Source: Adineta vaga (taxonomy: Eukaryota > Rotifera). From it: a DNA stretch of 64,000 nucleotides. Made by a program: the position numbers and the translations under genes. Position 1 is the first letter of the stretch, and each line of letters opens with the position of its first letter. This document shows, one piece after another, positions 1 through 13,593 of this stretch. The stretch spans positions 7,068,001 to 7,132,000 of the forward strand of contig CP075495.1 of the NCBI GenBank assembly GCA_021613535.1, read 5' to 3'. The notes beneath the pieces were generated by a model, which saw only the letters and a list, made by a program, of their open reading frames with translations, did no database searches and was not told the origin of the DNA.

Positions 1-834
1 TATTGTTAATGTTGTCAAGACACCCATATCAATCATAGATCAACAAGCGTTCAATTAACAATTTCATTCTACTCTGATCTTTATAGACTAAAAAAACTAT
101 GGACGAGAAATGAGTACTTTTTTTCATCTAATTCTTTTGAGCCTTTTTCTTTAAAATTTTTGATAAATTGGAATGAAGAAGAAAACTGAGAAGTGGCGCC
201 ACCCTAATTTCTATTTGCTTTTTGACTGTGAAATATTCTTAATAGACTAAGAGCATCAATGAAGAAAGAAATGTTACATTTTTTTTTCGTATATTTGATT
301 ATGTCGAGAGTTCTACAGGATTCATTTATCCGTAAATCATCAAGAATGAAACATGCATAAAATAAATAGAAACACATTTGAAGATTGTCAAACAAAATGT
401 TCAATGATGTAAACGTAACCAAGATTTAGATCAATAAGTGAAAAGATGTAATGTAAAAAAATCTATTCATGAAATTGAATCAATGATTGAAAAATGAAAA
501 TTGCATGTAATATGCATCGGTATACTGACTATAAACGTCTAAATGCTAAGTTGTTTTACAATGGAAGATCATTGATAATAATTATCATTATTATGTGGTA
601 ATCATCTAATTTAAAATATCATGTCAACTAACGATTTCGTTACACATTAATATGTGTTTTAAATTGAATTCTTCTTCGAAAACTTAGACTCATTCTCTCT
701 TACTAATGATAGCTCCATCTGTGTAAAGTTCTTTTTGTTTCGTTCTATTTTCACCTATTGATATGAATTCTTCACAAAGATATCTATCTATCTTTTTTAC
801 ATGTAAACATTTTGTGTAATTTTTTTCAACTGAC
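1..834. other. intergenic, nothing recognised
   Basis: AT-rich DNA upstream of the COMMD5-like gene. Only short open frames with no recognisable domains occur. I see no RNA gene or mobile element. The promoter of the gene starting at 835 should lie here, but no element stands out. Confidence 0.6.
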
Positions 835-1835
835 ATGCCAGATCATCGTTCCTATCAAGATCCATTCTATGGATGGAGTACACCAAAAGCAATATCTCTC
901 TGTATTCAAACATTGAAAGAATGTAGTGCAGTACCATTTGAAGGAATTAAAAAATTAATATCTTGTAAATGAATTTTATTCTTTCGAAAAGATCAAACAT
1001 TGTGTTTTTAGTGAGCGAAGCACAAGTTTTGAATGAACAAACATCAACATCAGCGCTTGAAATTTTAATGAAAATTACTAAAAAATATTCGATTTCTGTC
1101 GATCAAGTTATGCTTATTTTCAATGGTTTTGTTCATGTTCTTCGATTAGCATTAAAACCACCTGCAGCATTTCTAAAACCAGATGTAAACTAAATTAAAC
1201 TTTTCACTGAATAGATTTCTTTATTATTATTATTATTATTTTAGATCTTCAAAGAAGATTTACGTGATATAAAGTATATCAATTCAATATATCTTTTTAC
1301 GTTTAATAAACATCTTTTTCTTCTAATTATAGATTTTCCGAACAAATTATTGAAGAATTTCATAATATTCTCTTTGGTACTAAGTATGTTGATATAAACT
1401 AAAGCAAATTTCTATTGATCGAATTATCTTTATCTAACTAGACGTGATCAATTGTATCTTGCCATTCAAGAACGTGATCGTCCGCGTCTTCCATTACTTC
1501 AAACATTTGATTGGAATCTTGATGTTACTCTAACAACCGCGTATATATCTTTATTTCTTAACTTTTCTTCATTATTTTTTATGTCTATTTTTTCAGATCA
1601 TTATCACGATCTATAGAACCATTACTTCTCTTTCAATTTCGTACAACTAATAATCGACATTTAACATTTGAAGTAAATAAAATTCACAAAAAATGTGTTC
1701 TGTTTTTCAAACTTATGATCGTTATTTTAGGTTCCAATTAAGAAATTTAATGAACTTCGTTATAATACAGCATTGCTTCTGAAAGAGATGGAAGAAGTTG
1801 ATGGGAAACAAGCATTGAAACTACTTGAAACATAG
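835..1835 (+). CDS. COMMD5: COMM domain-containing protein 5
   Basis: Seven exons (835-964, 1012-1184, 1245-1273, 1333-1383, 1442-1540, 1597-1672, 1731-1835) join into a 220-residue protein; every intron is GT..AG. The N-terminal half is a helical COMMD domain. The C-terminal half is the COMM domain, with the conserved tryptophan in FDWNLDV and the signature KFNELRYNTALLLKEME, which is the COMMD5 form of the motif. Length is close to the family norm of about 224 residues. COMMD5 is one of ten COMMD subunits of the Commander complex, which works with CCC/retriever in endosomal recycling of membrane proteins and with cullin regulation. The start at 835 gives MPDHRSYQD and no earlier in-frame exon is evident. 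An AATAAA-type signal lies about 290 bp past the stop (near 2127). Family call is strong; the COMMD5 assignment rests on the C-terminal motif. Confidence 0.9.
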
Positions 1836-2650
1836 AAAAACTCTTCACTATTATTCTTCTATTTATTTGTCACTTGAATTATTACATTCCAATCATTTCC
1901 TCTTTTTCCATGATTGTCGTGTGCTTTTCTCTTTCTCTCTCTTTTTTTCTCTGATGGAAAAACAAGGACGTACGAATGAGATGGAAATCAGTTGTTACAA
2001 TCGTTGATTAAACTCTAGAGCGTGCAGTTTTATTCCCTAAAGTCCTAATATTCTATGACTTTTTCGATTTTTCTTTGTCTGTGTGTCTTTCTCTCCGTAC
2101 TGATTTCTTTTTTGACTGATGTTGAAATAAACTTTAATCCAATCGGTTCATGGATCGATGATGAACTAACTCATTTCGATCAATAATTGAAGAAAAATGA
2201 TGATATGATGGATGCCACTAGAGGAATTTGTCGTCAAAGATAAACTTAATAGATGTAATGTATGCGTTAATGGAAGAGAGAAGGACAGTAAGAGAGAAAA
2301 AAAATGGTTGTTTAACACAATCTCGTTCTACCCTCTGGCAATGTTGTTGTAACTTGATCAACGGATGAAGGAAGAAGAACATGCACGAAACACATTAACA
2401 ATCAATTTTCGAGATGTTGCCTGTCTTAGCTCTCGCTCTCTCTCTCTCCCTCGTTCTCTCAACAGGCAATGCTCTACTATGCTTACTCACTCTACTGTCA
2501 GTGCATAGAATAACTAGATGAACGATGAATTCATGTGTTTGTCACCTGAGAAAATTACATTTTCTTTTCCTCTTTTTTTTCTATACATTTTCACCTGAAA
2601 ATTTTTAATAAAGCGATGGCACATGTCTTTACATTCACAGAAATGTACTG
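1836..2650. other. intergenic, 3' flank of COMMD5 and the convergent small gene
   Basis: Contains CT-rich stretches near 1920-1950 and 2430-2460 and the likely polyadenylation signal of COMMD5 near 2127. No gene is recognised. Confidence 0.5.
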
Positions 2651-3187
2651 TCAACAACACACTCTTATCTTAATGACAAATGAGATAAGTAGAGAAAAAA
2701 GCACGATTATTTGACGCTTTAGAAAAGTTCTTGACGTTGCTGTTGAACGAAGATGTTGAGCTTGAAAATTTTTATATACAGATGATGTAAAACAATGTTT
2801 TGGTGTATCATTTTCAAGATAAAGTTTTGCTCGATGAAGTATTGATTGATAACATACACGATGTATTTCGGTATCGTAATGTAAACATGAATGTAAAATT
2901 AAAAGCGATTTACATTTGTCTGACTGTTGTTGATTATCAAATGATTGATGATAACGTTGGCGATAGAGACATGTAAATACATAATTTTTACAGATATAGT
3001 CGTCAATTGATTGTACAATCGTCACTGCACGATCGTCATAATCGAACGATGATGATGATGGACTAATTTGATAAAATAATAGTAGACAAATCGAACATAA
3101 TCTAATAAGATTATGATTTATATTACTATTGAGAATAGAATAAGAAGGTAAGAAAGTGAACAGATAAATACGTCTAGAAGCCATCAT
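2651..3187 (-). CDS. small cysteine-containing secreted or membrane-anchored protein
   Basis: A single open frame of 178 residues. Residues about 26-42 form a hydrophobic segment (LIRLCSICLLLFYQ) that could be a signal peptide or anchor. It is followed by a serine run and a middle region with six cysteines (DDYICKNYVFTC, DKCKSLLILHSC, HRVCYQ, KHCFTS). Residues about 157-176 form a second hydrophobic segment (RQIIVLFSLLISFVIKIR), as expected for a GPI signal or a C-terminal transmembrane helix. The even cysteine count fits three disulfides in an extracellular module. I do not recognise the family. It is read as a gene because the frame is long for this AT-rich DNA and has coherent membrane topology; it may have upstream exons I cannot see. 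Confidence 0.5.
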   Translation of the reverse strand: MMASRRIYLFTFLPSYSILNSNINHNLIRLCSICLLLFYQISPSSSSFDYDDRAVTIVQSIDDYICKNYVFTCLYRQRYHQSFDNQQQSDKCKSLLILHSCLHYDTEIHRVCYQSILHRAKLYLENDTPKHCFTSSVYKNFQAQHLRSTATSRTFLKRQIIVLFSLLISFVIKIRVCC

Positions 3188-4495
3188 TTGAAATCAATGT
3201 GATCTAATAAAAGAAGAAAAATGAACGTTTGTTTTAATTGATGTTTGTTCAATCGAATGATGAAGTGAACTTTCATTATGCTTCTCTACTTACTTTCATT
3301 TAGTTTAGTTAAAGTTTTTCTAATCATTTTTCTTACATATAAATGTAAGTCTTCAAGACTATACTAATGAAATCTATTTCTCTTCGTTGGCGACATTCAT
3401 AGACACATGGGAGGCGGTGCAAGTGTGAGATTTCACTCTCTACTATACTTACATTTCTTTTTTGCCTTCTATATAATTTGACAGGTGATGTAGGCATGTG
3501 TGAATCGGACAATGCATTTCATTTTTTTTTCATACAGATGCATATATATATATACATCCTATCATCATCAGTCGGTTATTGTTCTCTTATCTACTAGACA
3601 TTTAAGTTTTGATCGGTAGGCGTCAAGATTTCGAGCAATGATGAATGGTTCAGATGTAGACGGACAACGATATGTTATTGGACCCTAATACGTAAGAGAT
3701 ATAATAACGAGAGAAAAAAAGAACTGAGAACTTCGTTGTCTTTACTACGTTGATGTGCTCTTATTACTCTATAGAATGAGAAAGGGAGCAAGTAAGAGAA
3801 AAAGAAGAAGAAGAAGAAGAAGAAAAAAGTATTGAATATGAACGAAGACCGGAAGACATTCACACATAGAAAACAGAAAAGAAACGAGGAAAAAAAGAGA
3901 ATATTATTATGCTCACATCGCTTACTCTCTTTCTCGTCGTACAGTGGTAATGGACAAGACTCGAGTTGATGAATGAACTAACGCTTTTTTTCTGCAAGCG
4001 AAAGAATTCGTTGTCGTCGTCTCTAATTTCCTGTTTCCGCTTTAGCAAACTCATTTACTTATTTTTAAATAAATATCCAACGTAATATCCATATTTTAAT
4101 ATTAGATAAGAAATCTAACTAAACAACATTAGATAGATGTTCAATATAATTGAGTACAAATCGATTTCAACAAGTTTCTTTTTTATTCAATCGTCAATTG
4201 AATTGTAATAGGATTAAGATAATGCTTAAAGTCATCGACTAAGATTGCAATGTTGTCAGAGTTAATCTGACATTTCTGCATCTATCAAAGCATGTGACAG
4301 TTAGGAAATGACTTTTTTTTCTTCAATTTGAAATCAATCAATACAGATCAAAAGAATGAAATCGTTTTGTTTTGTTAATGAATATTTGGAAAGAAAACTC
4401 GTTAATACTTTTTATTTTTATACACATTAATCGAATTCATACACAAATCATTTAAAAAAAATAACAAAAAAAAAGAGTTTCGATATCGCTGTTCT
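3188..4495. other. intergenic with low-complexity DNA
   Basis: Holds an (AAG)n run near 3801-3827, a TA-rich run near 3541-3556 and several T-rich tracts. Minus-strand open frames at 3675-4054 are lysine/phenylalanine-rich translations of this low-complexity DNA and are not called as genes. Confidence 0.5.
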
Positions 4496-6352
4496 TTATT
4501 CTTCGATTTTAACAAATACTTTTGGTTTGGAAAAGATTTTAATTGCTTCATCCAATTCAATAATTTTCTTTTCGAGTTCTTCTTTCGTTCGACGAAGTGT
4601 TAATGAATCATTTCGAATAGGTAAATGACTTAATTTAGTCACTAATTCAGCACGATCTAAACAAATAGAGAAGAGAAGAACGACGACGATCATGACATAA
4701 AAGAATCGTAATTTCGTTTATTCTCACTTGAATCAAGATGTCGTAATGTTGCTAAACGTCTATCATTATCAATTCTAACGTGCCCATATGGACAATCGGG
4801 ATCAGGAGCATTAGCACGTTCTTCATAGATTTCTTGAGCACGTCTCTCTTTAATTTTTTCAATACTAGATATGAGCAAAAAAAGAATGCAATTCATCAAT
4901 AAAGATAAATTATTTACTACACAAAATACAGCTTACTAATCAGGTGTACGACCCTTTTGATATTCATGATAAGCTTGTAATTCTTTATCTTTTTTCTCGC
5001 GAACTTTTTCTACAACTTCTTCACTTAATGTTTTACGAACTTTTGGAACATTGCCTGCCCATTGTGAATTGAGTTTTACATAATCAGGTTGAATATTATT
5101 ATCATTTCGTCTTGCAGACTGCGAACAAGAAAACAAATTCATCTCCTTCTACCGAAACAATGGTTTACAATCTTACGAGATCTATTGATGAAGCTACTGA
5201 ACCGCGACGAGAACCAGCAGCAGATTGACATCGTAAGTGTTGTGGACCCGTATTTTCATGAGCACGAAGAAAATTATTACGAGCAGATTGTGGACGAGAT
5301 AACGATCGTTGAGTATCCTAAAAATTATTTAATGTTGACAGAGAGAACTCTTAATTTACAATTATCTCTATCATCTATTAGATGAAAAGAAATTGGAACT
5401 ATTTCGTTCGAGTCTCTCATTCAATGTTCATAAATCATAGCGAAAAAAAAGATGCATTGATGGAATATGACTAAATATAAAATATATATTTGATTTCTCT
5501 GATGATATGAAGTACGTACTTTAGTCAATAGAGATATGGAAATGAGTCTATAATTAACTAATTAATAAGCAATTGCTTAACGATATTTAGCAAACTACTA
5601 TACATATTTCTGAGAAAATAGTATCGATCATTCGTCTTTTCCAATGGTTTAATATTACTAGATCTTTCTAGATATTGATTTTTTTCCTACTTGGTCTAAT
5701 TGTTGTTTAACTTTTGATTGCACATTATCGTATTGTTTAGATTTCCATAGTGCTGTAACAGGTCTTGATTGACTTTGTTCTTTCATCGCTTGTCGTTGTC
5801 GTGATTCTCGCATAACATGACGAATTCGTCGAACATTATCATTTACATGATTTCTTGGTGGTTCTATCAAAGAAATTTATTTCGTCTTTTGTTAAAAATA
5901 TAATATTCTCTTTCATACTTGCTGCTGTTCCATGTGTAGATAAAAGACCTGTACCTTGTACTTCGAATAAAAATGGAACACCAGTACCATTCGTTGCTCG
6001 TTTATGAATTGCTTTAGCATCTGAACCATGTACTCGTGCGATATTTTGAGAAGTACACGGTGCACTATAAGACAGAACTTCATGAACTGAAATCATCTTA
6101 TAGAAATTTATTCATACCTGCTCACACCAGCATCATATTCATATCCTGGTTCTGCTGGAATAGGACCAGTTATCAAAGATCGTCCTACATTAAGAAAACC
6201 GAAGTAAAACTTTATGTAATGTAATAAACAATTTTATATATACCTTCAGCATTTTTCGTTCCACTATTGTACGTTTGGAAACGATCACGACTATTGTTTG
6301 CAAACGATCCGTTGAACTCACTTGACCATGGGTGTGATTCTTGATGCAACAT
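4496..6352 (-). CDS. ENKD1: enkurin domain-containing protein 1
   Basis: About eight short exons run from MLHQESHPWSS (start 6352) to the stop at 4496. Diagnostic pieces in order: GPIPAEPGYEYDAG; an ENKD1-type N-terminal segment with ARVHGSDAKAIH; RPVTALWKSKQYDNVQSKV, the tubulin-associated motif of this family; an RS-rich linker; PDYVKLNSQWAGNVPKV; and a C-terminal enkurin domain (CPYGHVRIDNDRRLATLR ... LPIRNDSLTLRR ... AIKIFSKPKVFV). ENKD1 is a centriole/ciliary and microtubule-binding protein that helps CP110 removal and ciliogenesis in vertebrates. The enkurin domain lies at the extreme C-terminus, as in human ENKD1 and unlike ENKUR, which also carries a calmodulin-binding IQ motif. An earlier in-frame ATG gives a basic low-complexity leader, so I prefer 6352. 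Family identity is confident; exact intron borders were hand-inferred. Confidence 0.88.
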
Positions 6353-8141
6353 TTTCTTTGAAATAAGAAAATATAGATTGAGTCTCAATCTCAGTCTCAA
6401 AAGTCCCCTTTTTTTGTTCTGTCTATATGACAACCATTATGAATACTATTACTATGGATTTTAATTAATAATTCGATATTATTCGTCGAAAACTGAAGAA
6501 AAGTAAAGTTTATCTGATTTACGTTCGTCGATTTTAGATGTATCTTCGATAAATTTAAATTGTTTACATAATTATTAACTTTCAGATAGATGTCAGTAGA
6601 AAATCCTCGCTGCTAACTGCTCAAATATTGATCAATAAAAAACTGCAGAACATTTCTACTCTATAAATAACCATAACCATATTAACATCTATTGATCAGT
6701 TAAGCGAAACGAAAAACAACAGAAAACTAATAATTTCTTCCACGAAATAATTTTTTTCGTTAATAAATACTCATTTTCTCATTATTATTAATCTAGTTTA
6801 AAAAACCGATTAAATTGTTTTTCTTTCCTGGCATGGATTTATTATTAAATAAGAATCTATCGGTTCAAGCAGATGTTTGTCTAAACCATATGTAAGTCTA
6901 TTAATTAGCAAAATAGATGCCTAATTATCAATTTATTAACTATAATATGGCAAATACTATTGGAAATATATTATGAACAATACAATTGGTACGTTCAGTA
7001 AGAAAACAAAAGTGTGTTAAACAGGTTTGAATCAAATTTCGTTCGTTTTGCTTTTCTTTTGATCATCCCATTGTTTTTAATAGATGTGTCAACTATTAAT
7101 CCTGACATTATCGTCAGCTGCATTTTTATGATGTGATATACATTGAATAGAATATTGTCATTTTACTAATAGCTTTTGTAATCCCAATAAGATCATTGAA
7201 TTTTATTATTTCCTTACTCGAAAACAAAACCGAGTGAAGCTAATCATTCCTATGAGTAATCTCTATCTTTTTTCATTATACATAAATGTCTCAGAGATAT
7301 ATATAGACATAAATAATCTTTTTCCTAGGAAAAGAGAAAAACCACATGAGTTTCGCAAATGTTTTTTTTTCGGAAAAATCTTTTATTGTTCAATAAATCA
7401 TTCGTGATTAAACAAGAAAATAGTATTGATATATAAACAATACTGATAACATGTCGAGAAGTAAGCTAAGAAGAAAGTAATACAAAAGGAAAAAAACAAT
7501 TTCTGTCTTGCTTTGTTTCTTAGCTGTTCTTTTTTTTTTCTTCTTTCCTTTCATCTAATGTCGTTCGTTTTTTTCACGAGTTATTCATGAGAATATTTCT
7601 ATATTTTTCCTAGTCGATAGTTTAATATATATATATATACAATACATATGCATTTGAATATATAATAAATTCATTCGAAACATTTTTTCTTATGCTTGAA
7701 TTTCAATCTCGAGAATGCCGATGTCAACAGAATATTGAATGTAAGTTATTTAATATCAAAATAACGACACAAAAATACTTTGCTTATCTTTACTCTTTTA
7801 GCTTTCCGTATGCAGTATTTATGATATTCAGTTTTTTTTTACATTTTATGTAATAGACTCCACCTTTTTTTTCATTCTCGTCAAAGAAAAACGTGTTTTA
7901 TCATTCGAGCATGTCATCTTATGTAGAATAAGATGATTTGTACGCTGTAAATATTGTAATTAACAAAAACATACTAAGGTTTTTGTTTGACGTACACAAA
8001 TAACAAAAAGAATATAGTTAAAAAATAATGCGTGTTGTTTTTTCTATGTAAAGATATTGTCAGAAGAAGAAGATATTTATGTAACTATATGTATATATTC
8101 CTTTCTGTTTTTTTATCGTTCTAGATTAATGTTAACTAAAT
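6353..8141. other. divergent promoter region between ENKD1 and TMCC
   Basis: ENKD1 reads left and TMCC reads right from this 1.8 kb, so it should hold both promoters. A TATA-like CTATAAATAA lies near 6661. A possible non-coding first exon of TMCC sits near 7693-7741, ending at a GTAAGT donor. Joining it to the acceptor just before 8125 creates a stop upstream of the ATG at 8142, so it would be 5' UTR. A TA repeat lies at about 7626-7640. No other gene is seen. Confidence 0.4.
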
Positions 8142-11100
8142 ATGAATGATATTGATCATACGCATAAACAAATTCCTAGTGGTACAAATACATTGAGTGA
8201 AGGCAATCAAAAAAGGTAATGTGAGATCTATTTATCTGTGATTTGATACAGAATTTGTTGGTTAAACTAATCGTACCTAACCAATAAATTCCGGTTTTCC
8301 ATTGACAAGGACAAACAAATTTTCAGACATGCAAATTCGTCCCAGAGGACTGTGTTAGAACATTTGATTAAGATATAAGAAGAGATTCTATTACATGTTC
8401 GCTAGTTTTCAATTAATATCGAAAAAAATTATAGTTAGAATAAAATATTCATCGCAATCATTTATGAATATGTCGAAAAGGTCATTGGCGTGCACTGTAA
8501 TAAACATATCTTCAGTAAAAATTCTGTATGAAAAGAGTTCGACTTGTTCTCTTTCTACATGCCATGACAAATTCGATATTATTGGAATGATAATGAATAA
8601 ATAAAAAGCATTTAATAAACATTAATAGTTAAAAACTATATTTCAATTTTGATCTTTTCACAAATGATGCTTACGTATTTATTGTAGACAACCCCCTTAT
8701 AATCGTTTTTGTCCTTTGACTTTCCTTTCTTCCTCTTGTTATCAATCTTTTTTTCAATATCGCCTGTCTGTACCTTGGTAGGTTGTGCTTTTTTTTCTTC
8801 TTCTCACTTCGTATTCGAAAAAGAAAAGACATTGAATTAGTAAAAAGAAGAAAGAGACAGACAAGCGAACTTACCCCTTTCTGAATACAATGCGAAATAA
8901 TCATCATTTATTTCTAATTGTTCAATAAAGAAAAAAAGAAAGAACGAAAAATGTTCGTTCGATGTTTTTCAACGAGCATATTAACAAACAAGTATAATGA
9001 ATATGAGCTAAGAGTTTTGCCTATTCGACATCTTTCTTCACACCTATTCTTAATGAAATATATATACCACAGGCATTCGATATATAATTGAAAAGAAAGT
9101 GATTGAATAGTATTAATAGGGTGCTTTTTGTATAAATAAAAAAATAATAAGCATAGACGAGAAAAAGAAAAAGAGCGCCTGATTGTATTTTTAAAAAAAT
9201 GGGTTGGATATGGTTTACAGCAAGAAAACGGTAGCGCAAATAGAACGATCGAAAAGAAAGATGGAATCGTGTTTTTTTTTTATTTAGACAACCACAACAT
9301 CAACGAATCAGTCCGAATCCAGATGTTCAAGGATATACAACAACTGGAAATAATCCATTAACACCTCTCGATGCTCACCAATCATCACCAGCAACAATTA
9401 AGAATAGTTCTATGCTCTCCTCAGGAATAAAGACAAATTCTATACCAGCTATACCTGGTGCCGGAAATTCAAATTCATTACCTGGTCATCAATCGAGTCG
9501 ATCGAAAACTGCAAATTATCATCTTTCCGAACAACAAGTAGTAAATTCATCCGATAATGTAAATCACTCTTTCTTTATACTCATTTTGATAGCTCTAATT
9601 TTGAATTTCTTCTATTTAGTTACATACAACTGGTGCTAGTGGTGATCATGATACTAATGCATTTGCATCAACATCATTATCACGTAAAAAAAATCTTTCA
9701 ACATCGGATCTTGATCCAATTGAACGAAAAAAACAAGCCGTATTAGCTAAAGCTGAAGCAAAACTAGATAAAGCTCGACGTCTTCATCAACAAGCTCATC
9801 AAAGTGTTGAACAAGAAATATCAGATTTTCTTCGTGTAACAGCAATGCCTAATACGAATTCAGAAGGGACTGCTTCTCGAACAACAAACGCTTCCTTTGA
9901 AAAACGTATACGAACATTACAAGATACGAAAAAAGAATTAGAAAAAAAAATTTCCAATTATCAATCGGATATTTCACGTATTCAAACGGGCGATATTCCA
10001 CATAATTATTCCTCATCAAAAGATATATTTAGTAATCTTAAAAGTACAGCAGCTAAAGTTGCGGGAGGAAGTCTGAAATATCGTCCTTCACAAAGCATTG
10101 ATCAAACAACAACAACAACATCAACAACAGAACCGAATTCAACACCAAATACACCTGACAAACTCATTGCTTCCCATTATCTCGAATCGGATAGTCATCA
10201 TCATCATCATCATCATCCAAATCCATTTACAACACTAACAACACCAACGCCGACTGCAACCCCTGCAAATGGACCAATGAATAATAATCAGAATATATTA
10301 ACATCGAATCTATACAGTAGTACATATGATCCAACGCATTTGTCATTATCTAATTCAATATCAAATGAAATTGGTAATTCTCAATTTTATATCGATTCCA
10401 CTCGTAAGTAAATTTGACATTTAAATTCAAAAATTTCACGTTTAAAAACGTATCAATAAGCAATCTTTCAAGTTACATTTAGTTCAATGACATGTCTTTA
10501 GCAAACATATGAGTCCAAATTTTCTTTTTCAAAAGAAAAGAAAATCATTGCATGTAATACAATAGCATAAATTCATTTTGCAAGAAGATATTTAAAACCT
10601 TTTTGTGCGTGTTCTATATAAAATATTTGATCATATTAAATTCTATTTCTACTAAATCATATATGAAAACTATATGGTCTTCTTCGTTTGTTTAGACGAA
10701 CATGTTTATGACAATGATAAATCAAGTCGAAAGTACGAAGCAACCGTTTCAGGTACGCATTATTTACAGATACTATACATCGAAATATAGAAAAGAATTT
10801 TAAAAAAACACGAGATGAGAAAGGCAAAACATAAATAATATGACTAGCACCTTAGGACGCACTTATAATCCAACTCGTTATACTGGAAGTATTTGTAAGT
10901 AAATTACTAACGACATAAATAAGCTCAGATATAAACATAAGCTTCTCAGACAAAAACTCTTGTTTTATATTTTTCAAGATACTTCTAAACTTTATTTTTT
11001 TTTTCAAGTTGATGGATTAGTTGTACATGATATTGATAAATCACCAACATCAAAACGACGTCATACGTATGATAAAAAAAAGAAACTTATTCGATTGTTT

Positions 11101-12469
11101 GCTTTATTTTCGTATGATTTTAGTGATGAATCAAATCCTGAATATAATGATCGAATATCTAATCATTCCAATGATGATCGATATATAAGTAGTACAACAA
11201 AACGAAGCACATCAGTAAATTTTAATTTTATTTTGATTTGGATCAATAGAGAAGCATGATTTTCTTTCAGAATACTACAAGTGAATATCAACAATTGAGT
11301 ATTAAACTTGAATCGATGCAAAAGATTATTGATCGTTATGAAGTCAAATTCAGTGATATGCAAAAACAACTTGAATCAATGACATCAAGTATTGATACAC
11401 AACGTGAACAAAATGATCGTTTAAATAATGAATTAACTGATTTAACTGATTTACATCAAATTGAAATATCATCAATAAAAACGGAATTGAAAAATTTAGA
11501 AGAACGATTACTCTATAAATTTAATGATTATTGGAATGAATTATTGGAAAAAATCGATAAACTTGATACGAGAGTTAGTTCAATTCGATACTTTGTTTTT
11601 CTTCAATTTAAACATTTTTCGAAACTTTTCAGAAAAGATTATTAACATAGAGATGAGAAGAGTGCTTTCCGTCTGACAATGATTATAACGGGAAAAAAAG
11701 AGAAGAGAGCAATTCAATAGATAACAGTTGCGCGTTGTTTTATTTTGAAGATAAATATTTTCTATAAAGAAAACCGTCAATGACCTACACCTGTCATAGC
11801 ATTCATCTAGATGATATTGATATCGATTTGAGAGTCTTTGCGCATTCGTATGTCGATTGTTTATTTTACTTTCTATGAATAGAATATGGTATTTTATGTA
11901 TGAAAGTGATAGAAACAGAACGTACAAGATCTTTTCTTTCTATTTGATTGACTCTGCAGGATATCAATATAAGATGACTTATTACGAGAGATACCTTATA
12001 TGATATCTAATATATTATTTGATTGATCTAATATATTTAGATAGCAAAAGTTGAACAAACTCAAACACATTCCCTTGAAACAGAAGAAAATACACATCGA
12101 ATTATTAGTAAACTTGTCAATATTCTGTTGACTGTTTTTGCAATTATTCTTCTACTTCTATCAACAATCAAAAATCTTGTACAATCACGGTAAATTTTTT
12201 GTTCTTGTTTTTTTCATTCTTTTTCTTTTATCTCTAGTATTCATGCCATGACTATATTAATACTTGCTTTTATATGGATAACATTTCATTATTTACCTCC
12301 AAATTATTTTCAAACACCATTTTTGAAAAGTATATTTGAAATTTTTTATTCTTATCTCTATCGGATTATCTTCTTTCAGATTTATCCAATATATTCAAAC
12401 GAACAGCACGAAATCATACTTCCGAGTGATAATACGGTTTTTTTTCTCTTTTCTTCACAATTTGTATAA
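8142..12469 (+). CDS. TMCC-family transmembrane and coiled-coil protein
   Basis: Nine coding exons: 8142-8215, 9288-9558, 9620-10403, 10696-10752, 10856-10894, 11009-11214, 11271-11573, 12041-12189 and 12238-12469. Domains in order: a low-complexity Ser/Thr/Asn N-terminus; a first coiled coil (ERKKQAVLAKAEAKLDKARR ... EKRIRTLQDTKKELEKKIS); the family segment IFSNLKSTAAKVAGG; a Thr/His-rich linker including a His run; a second coiled coil with SIKTELKNLEERLLYKF and EKIDKLDTRVS; and two C-terminal membrane helices (LVNILLTVFAIILLLLS and AMTILILAFIWITFHYL). This is the TMCC1/2/3 (dementin) arrangement. TMCC proteins sit in the rough ER; TMCC1 acts at ER-endosome contact sites during endosome fission. 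Which vertebrate paralogue is closest cannot be told by eye. The adjacent REEP gene encodes another ER membrane protein. Confidence 0.88.
10196..10216 (+). repeat. CAT trinucleotide run coding poly-histidine
   Basis: An in-frame (CAT)7-type run inside the third TMCC exon encodes seven histidines between Asp-Ser and Pro-Asn-Pro in the disordered linker. It is likely length-variable. Confidence 0.8.
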
Positions 12470-13593
12470 TCGAGCATCGTCTATTCTTTCTTTTAAGTAT
12501 CCCTATATGTGAAGATGCCAGCTGGTCCGGCTCTTGTTGATTATACACTAGTTCTAGAAACTTCCTCATTCTTCGAATAACCAAATCGATTGACAGCATA
12601 AAATCTTCGTTTTTTTCTTTCTTTCTAGAAGATATGATTGTATGTGTCATGTTCTTTTTCTCTTGATTATACATTGTGTTTTGTTCTAAAGATCTAGTCG
12701 TTCTTTATTTTATTTTTTTCTATTCATTGTTGCAATCATCACACATTTATTCAATCGGAATTTCTGTCATACTATGCTCAAATTGCTTATAAGAATATTT
12801 GTGTACATATGTCAAAGCATAATGCAATGTTATGTTGTCTTTCTTTCCGGCGTATATTTTCGATTTGTAATATAATAATACGCAAATTATCGTTATTTTT
12901 TTTCAAATAATCAGCATAATGTCGCTAATAGTCGGTGTTCATTGTAGACTCTTTTATCTATTGGTTATTTATACGTAATAATAATAACAACACATATTTA
13001 TATTCTATCAGAGAAGAGACCAGACAGAAGAGAACAGAAAAGAAAAGAAAGGAAGAAACGCGAAAAAAGTTGTAGTAGTAGAAGACAACTGACTAACTGT
13101 TGGCTATTACCAGTACAGAAAGAAAGAAGAAAAAAGAAATATAGTTCTGTTCAGATAGAAGGATGGTTATTGTTATTTACTATCATCGAGATTGTTTTTT
13201 CGATATTATAACTATAATAAACCATATCAAATAAATCACCTCGACTTGGTGTGACAATTAAGATACTATCGCTTCGTTATTTTTTTCTTCTCTATTTATT
13301 TTTCGTGTTCTATGACAACAAAATGTGAACATGCTGAATGATAGTGTCGTTTCTTTCTTTTTCTTGTTTTACGAAGGAGAAGTAGGTTATTAGCTGTAGG
13401 AGTGAGTTATTGTATAACGGAATAAAAGAAGAAAGAGAAAAATCGATCAGTACGTATAAAATTGCATTTATAACATATGAATTTAATTGTACTTCTATTA
13501 TAGCAATCATTTTTTTTGTTTTTTAGATCATAATAACTGATTACAAATTGTTAAAATCAGGTTCACCACATATTTCAACAATTTTTTTTTGCA
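12470..13593. other. intergenic, nothing recognised
   Basis: AT-rich spacer between TMCC and REEP with GA-rich stretches near 13010-13060 and 13110-13140. It should hold the TMCC 3' UTR and the REEP promoter; no specific element is evident. Confidence 0.5.

Noticed and set aside
3675-4054. Minus-strand Phe/Lys-rich frames
   Set aside because: They arise from (AAG)n and A-rich DNA, with no domain and no splice partners.
7693-7741. Possible first coding exon MLEFQSRECRCQQNIE
   Set aside because: Splicing its GTAAGT donor to the next acceptor (before 8125) gives an immediate in-frame stop, so at most it is a 5' UTR exon of TMCC.
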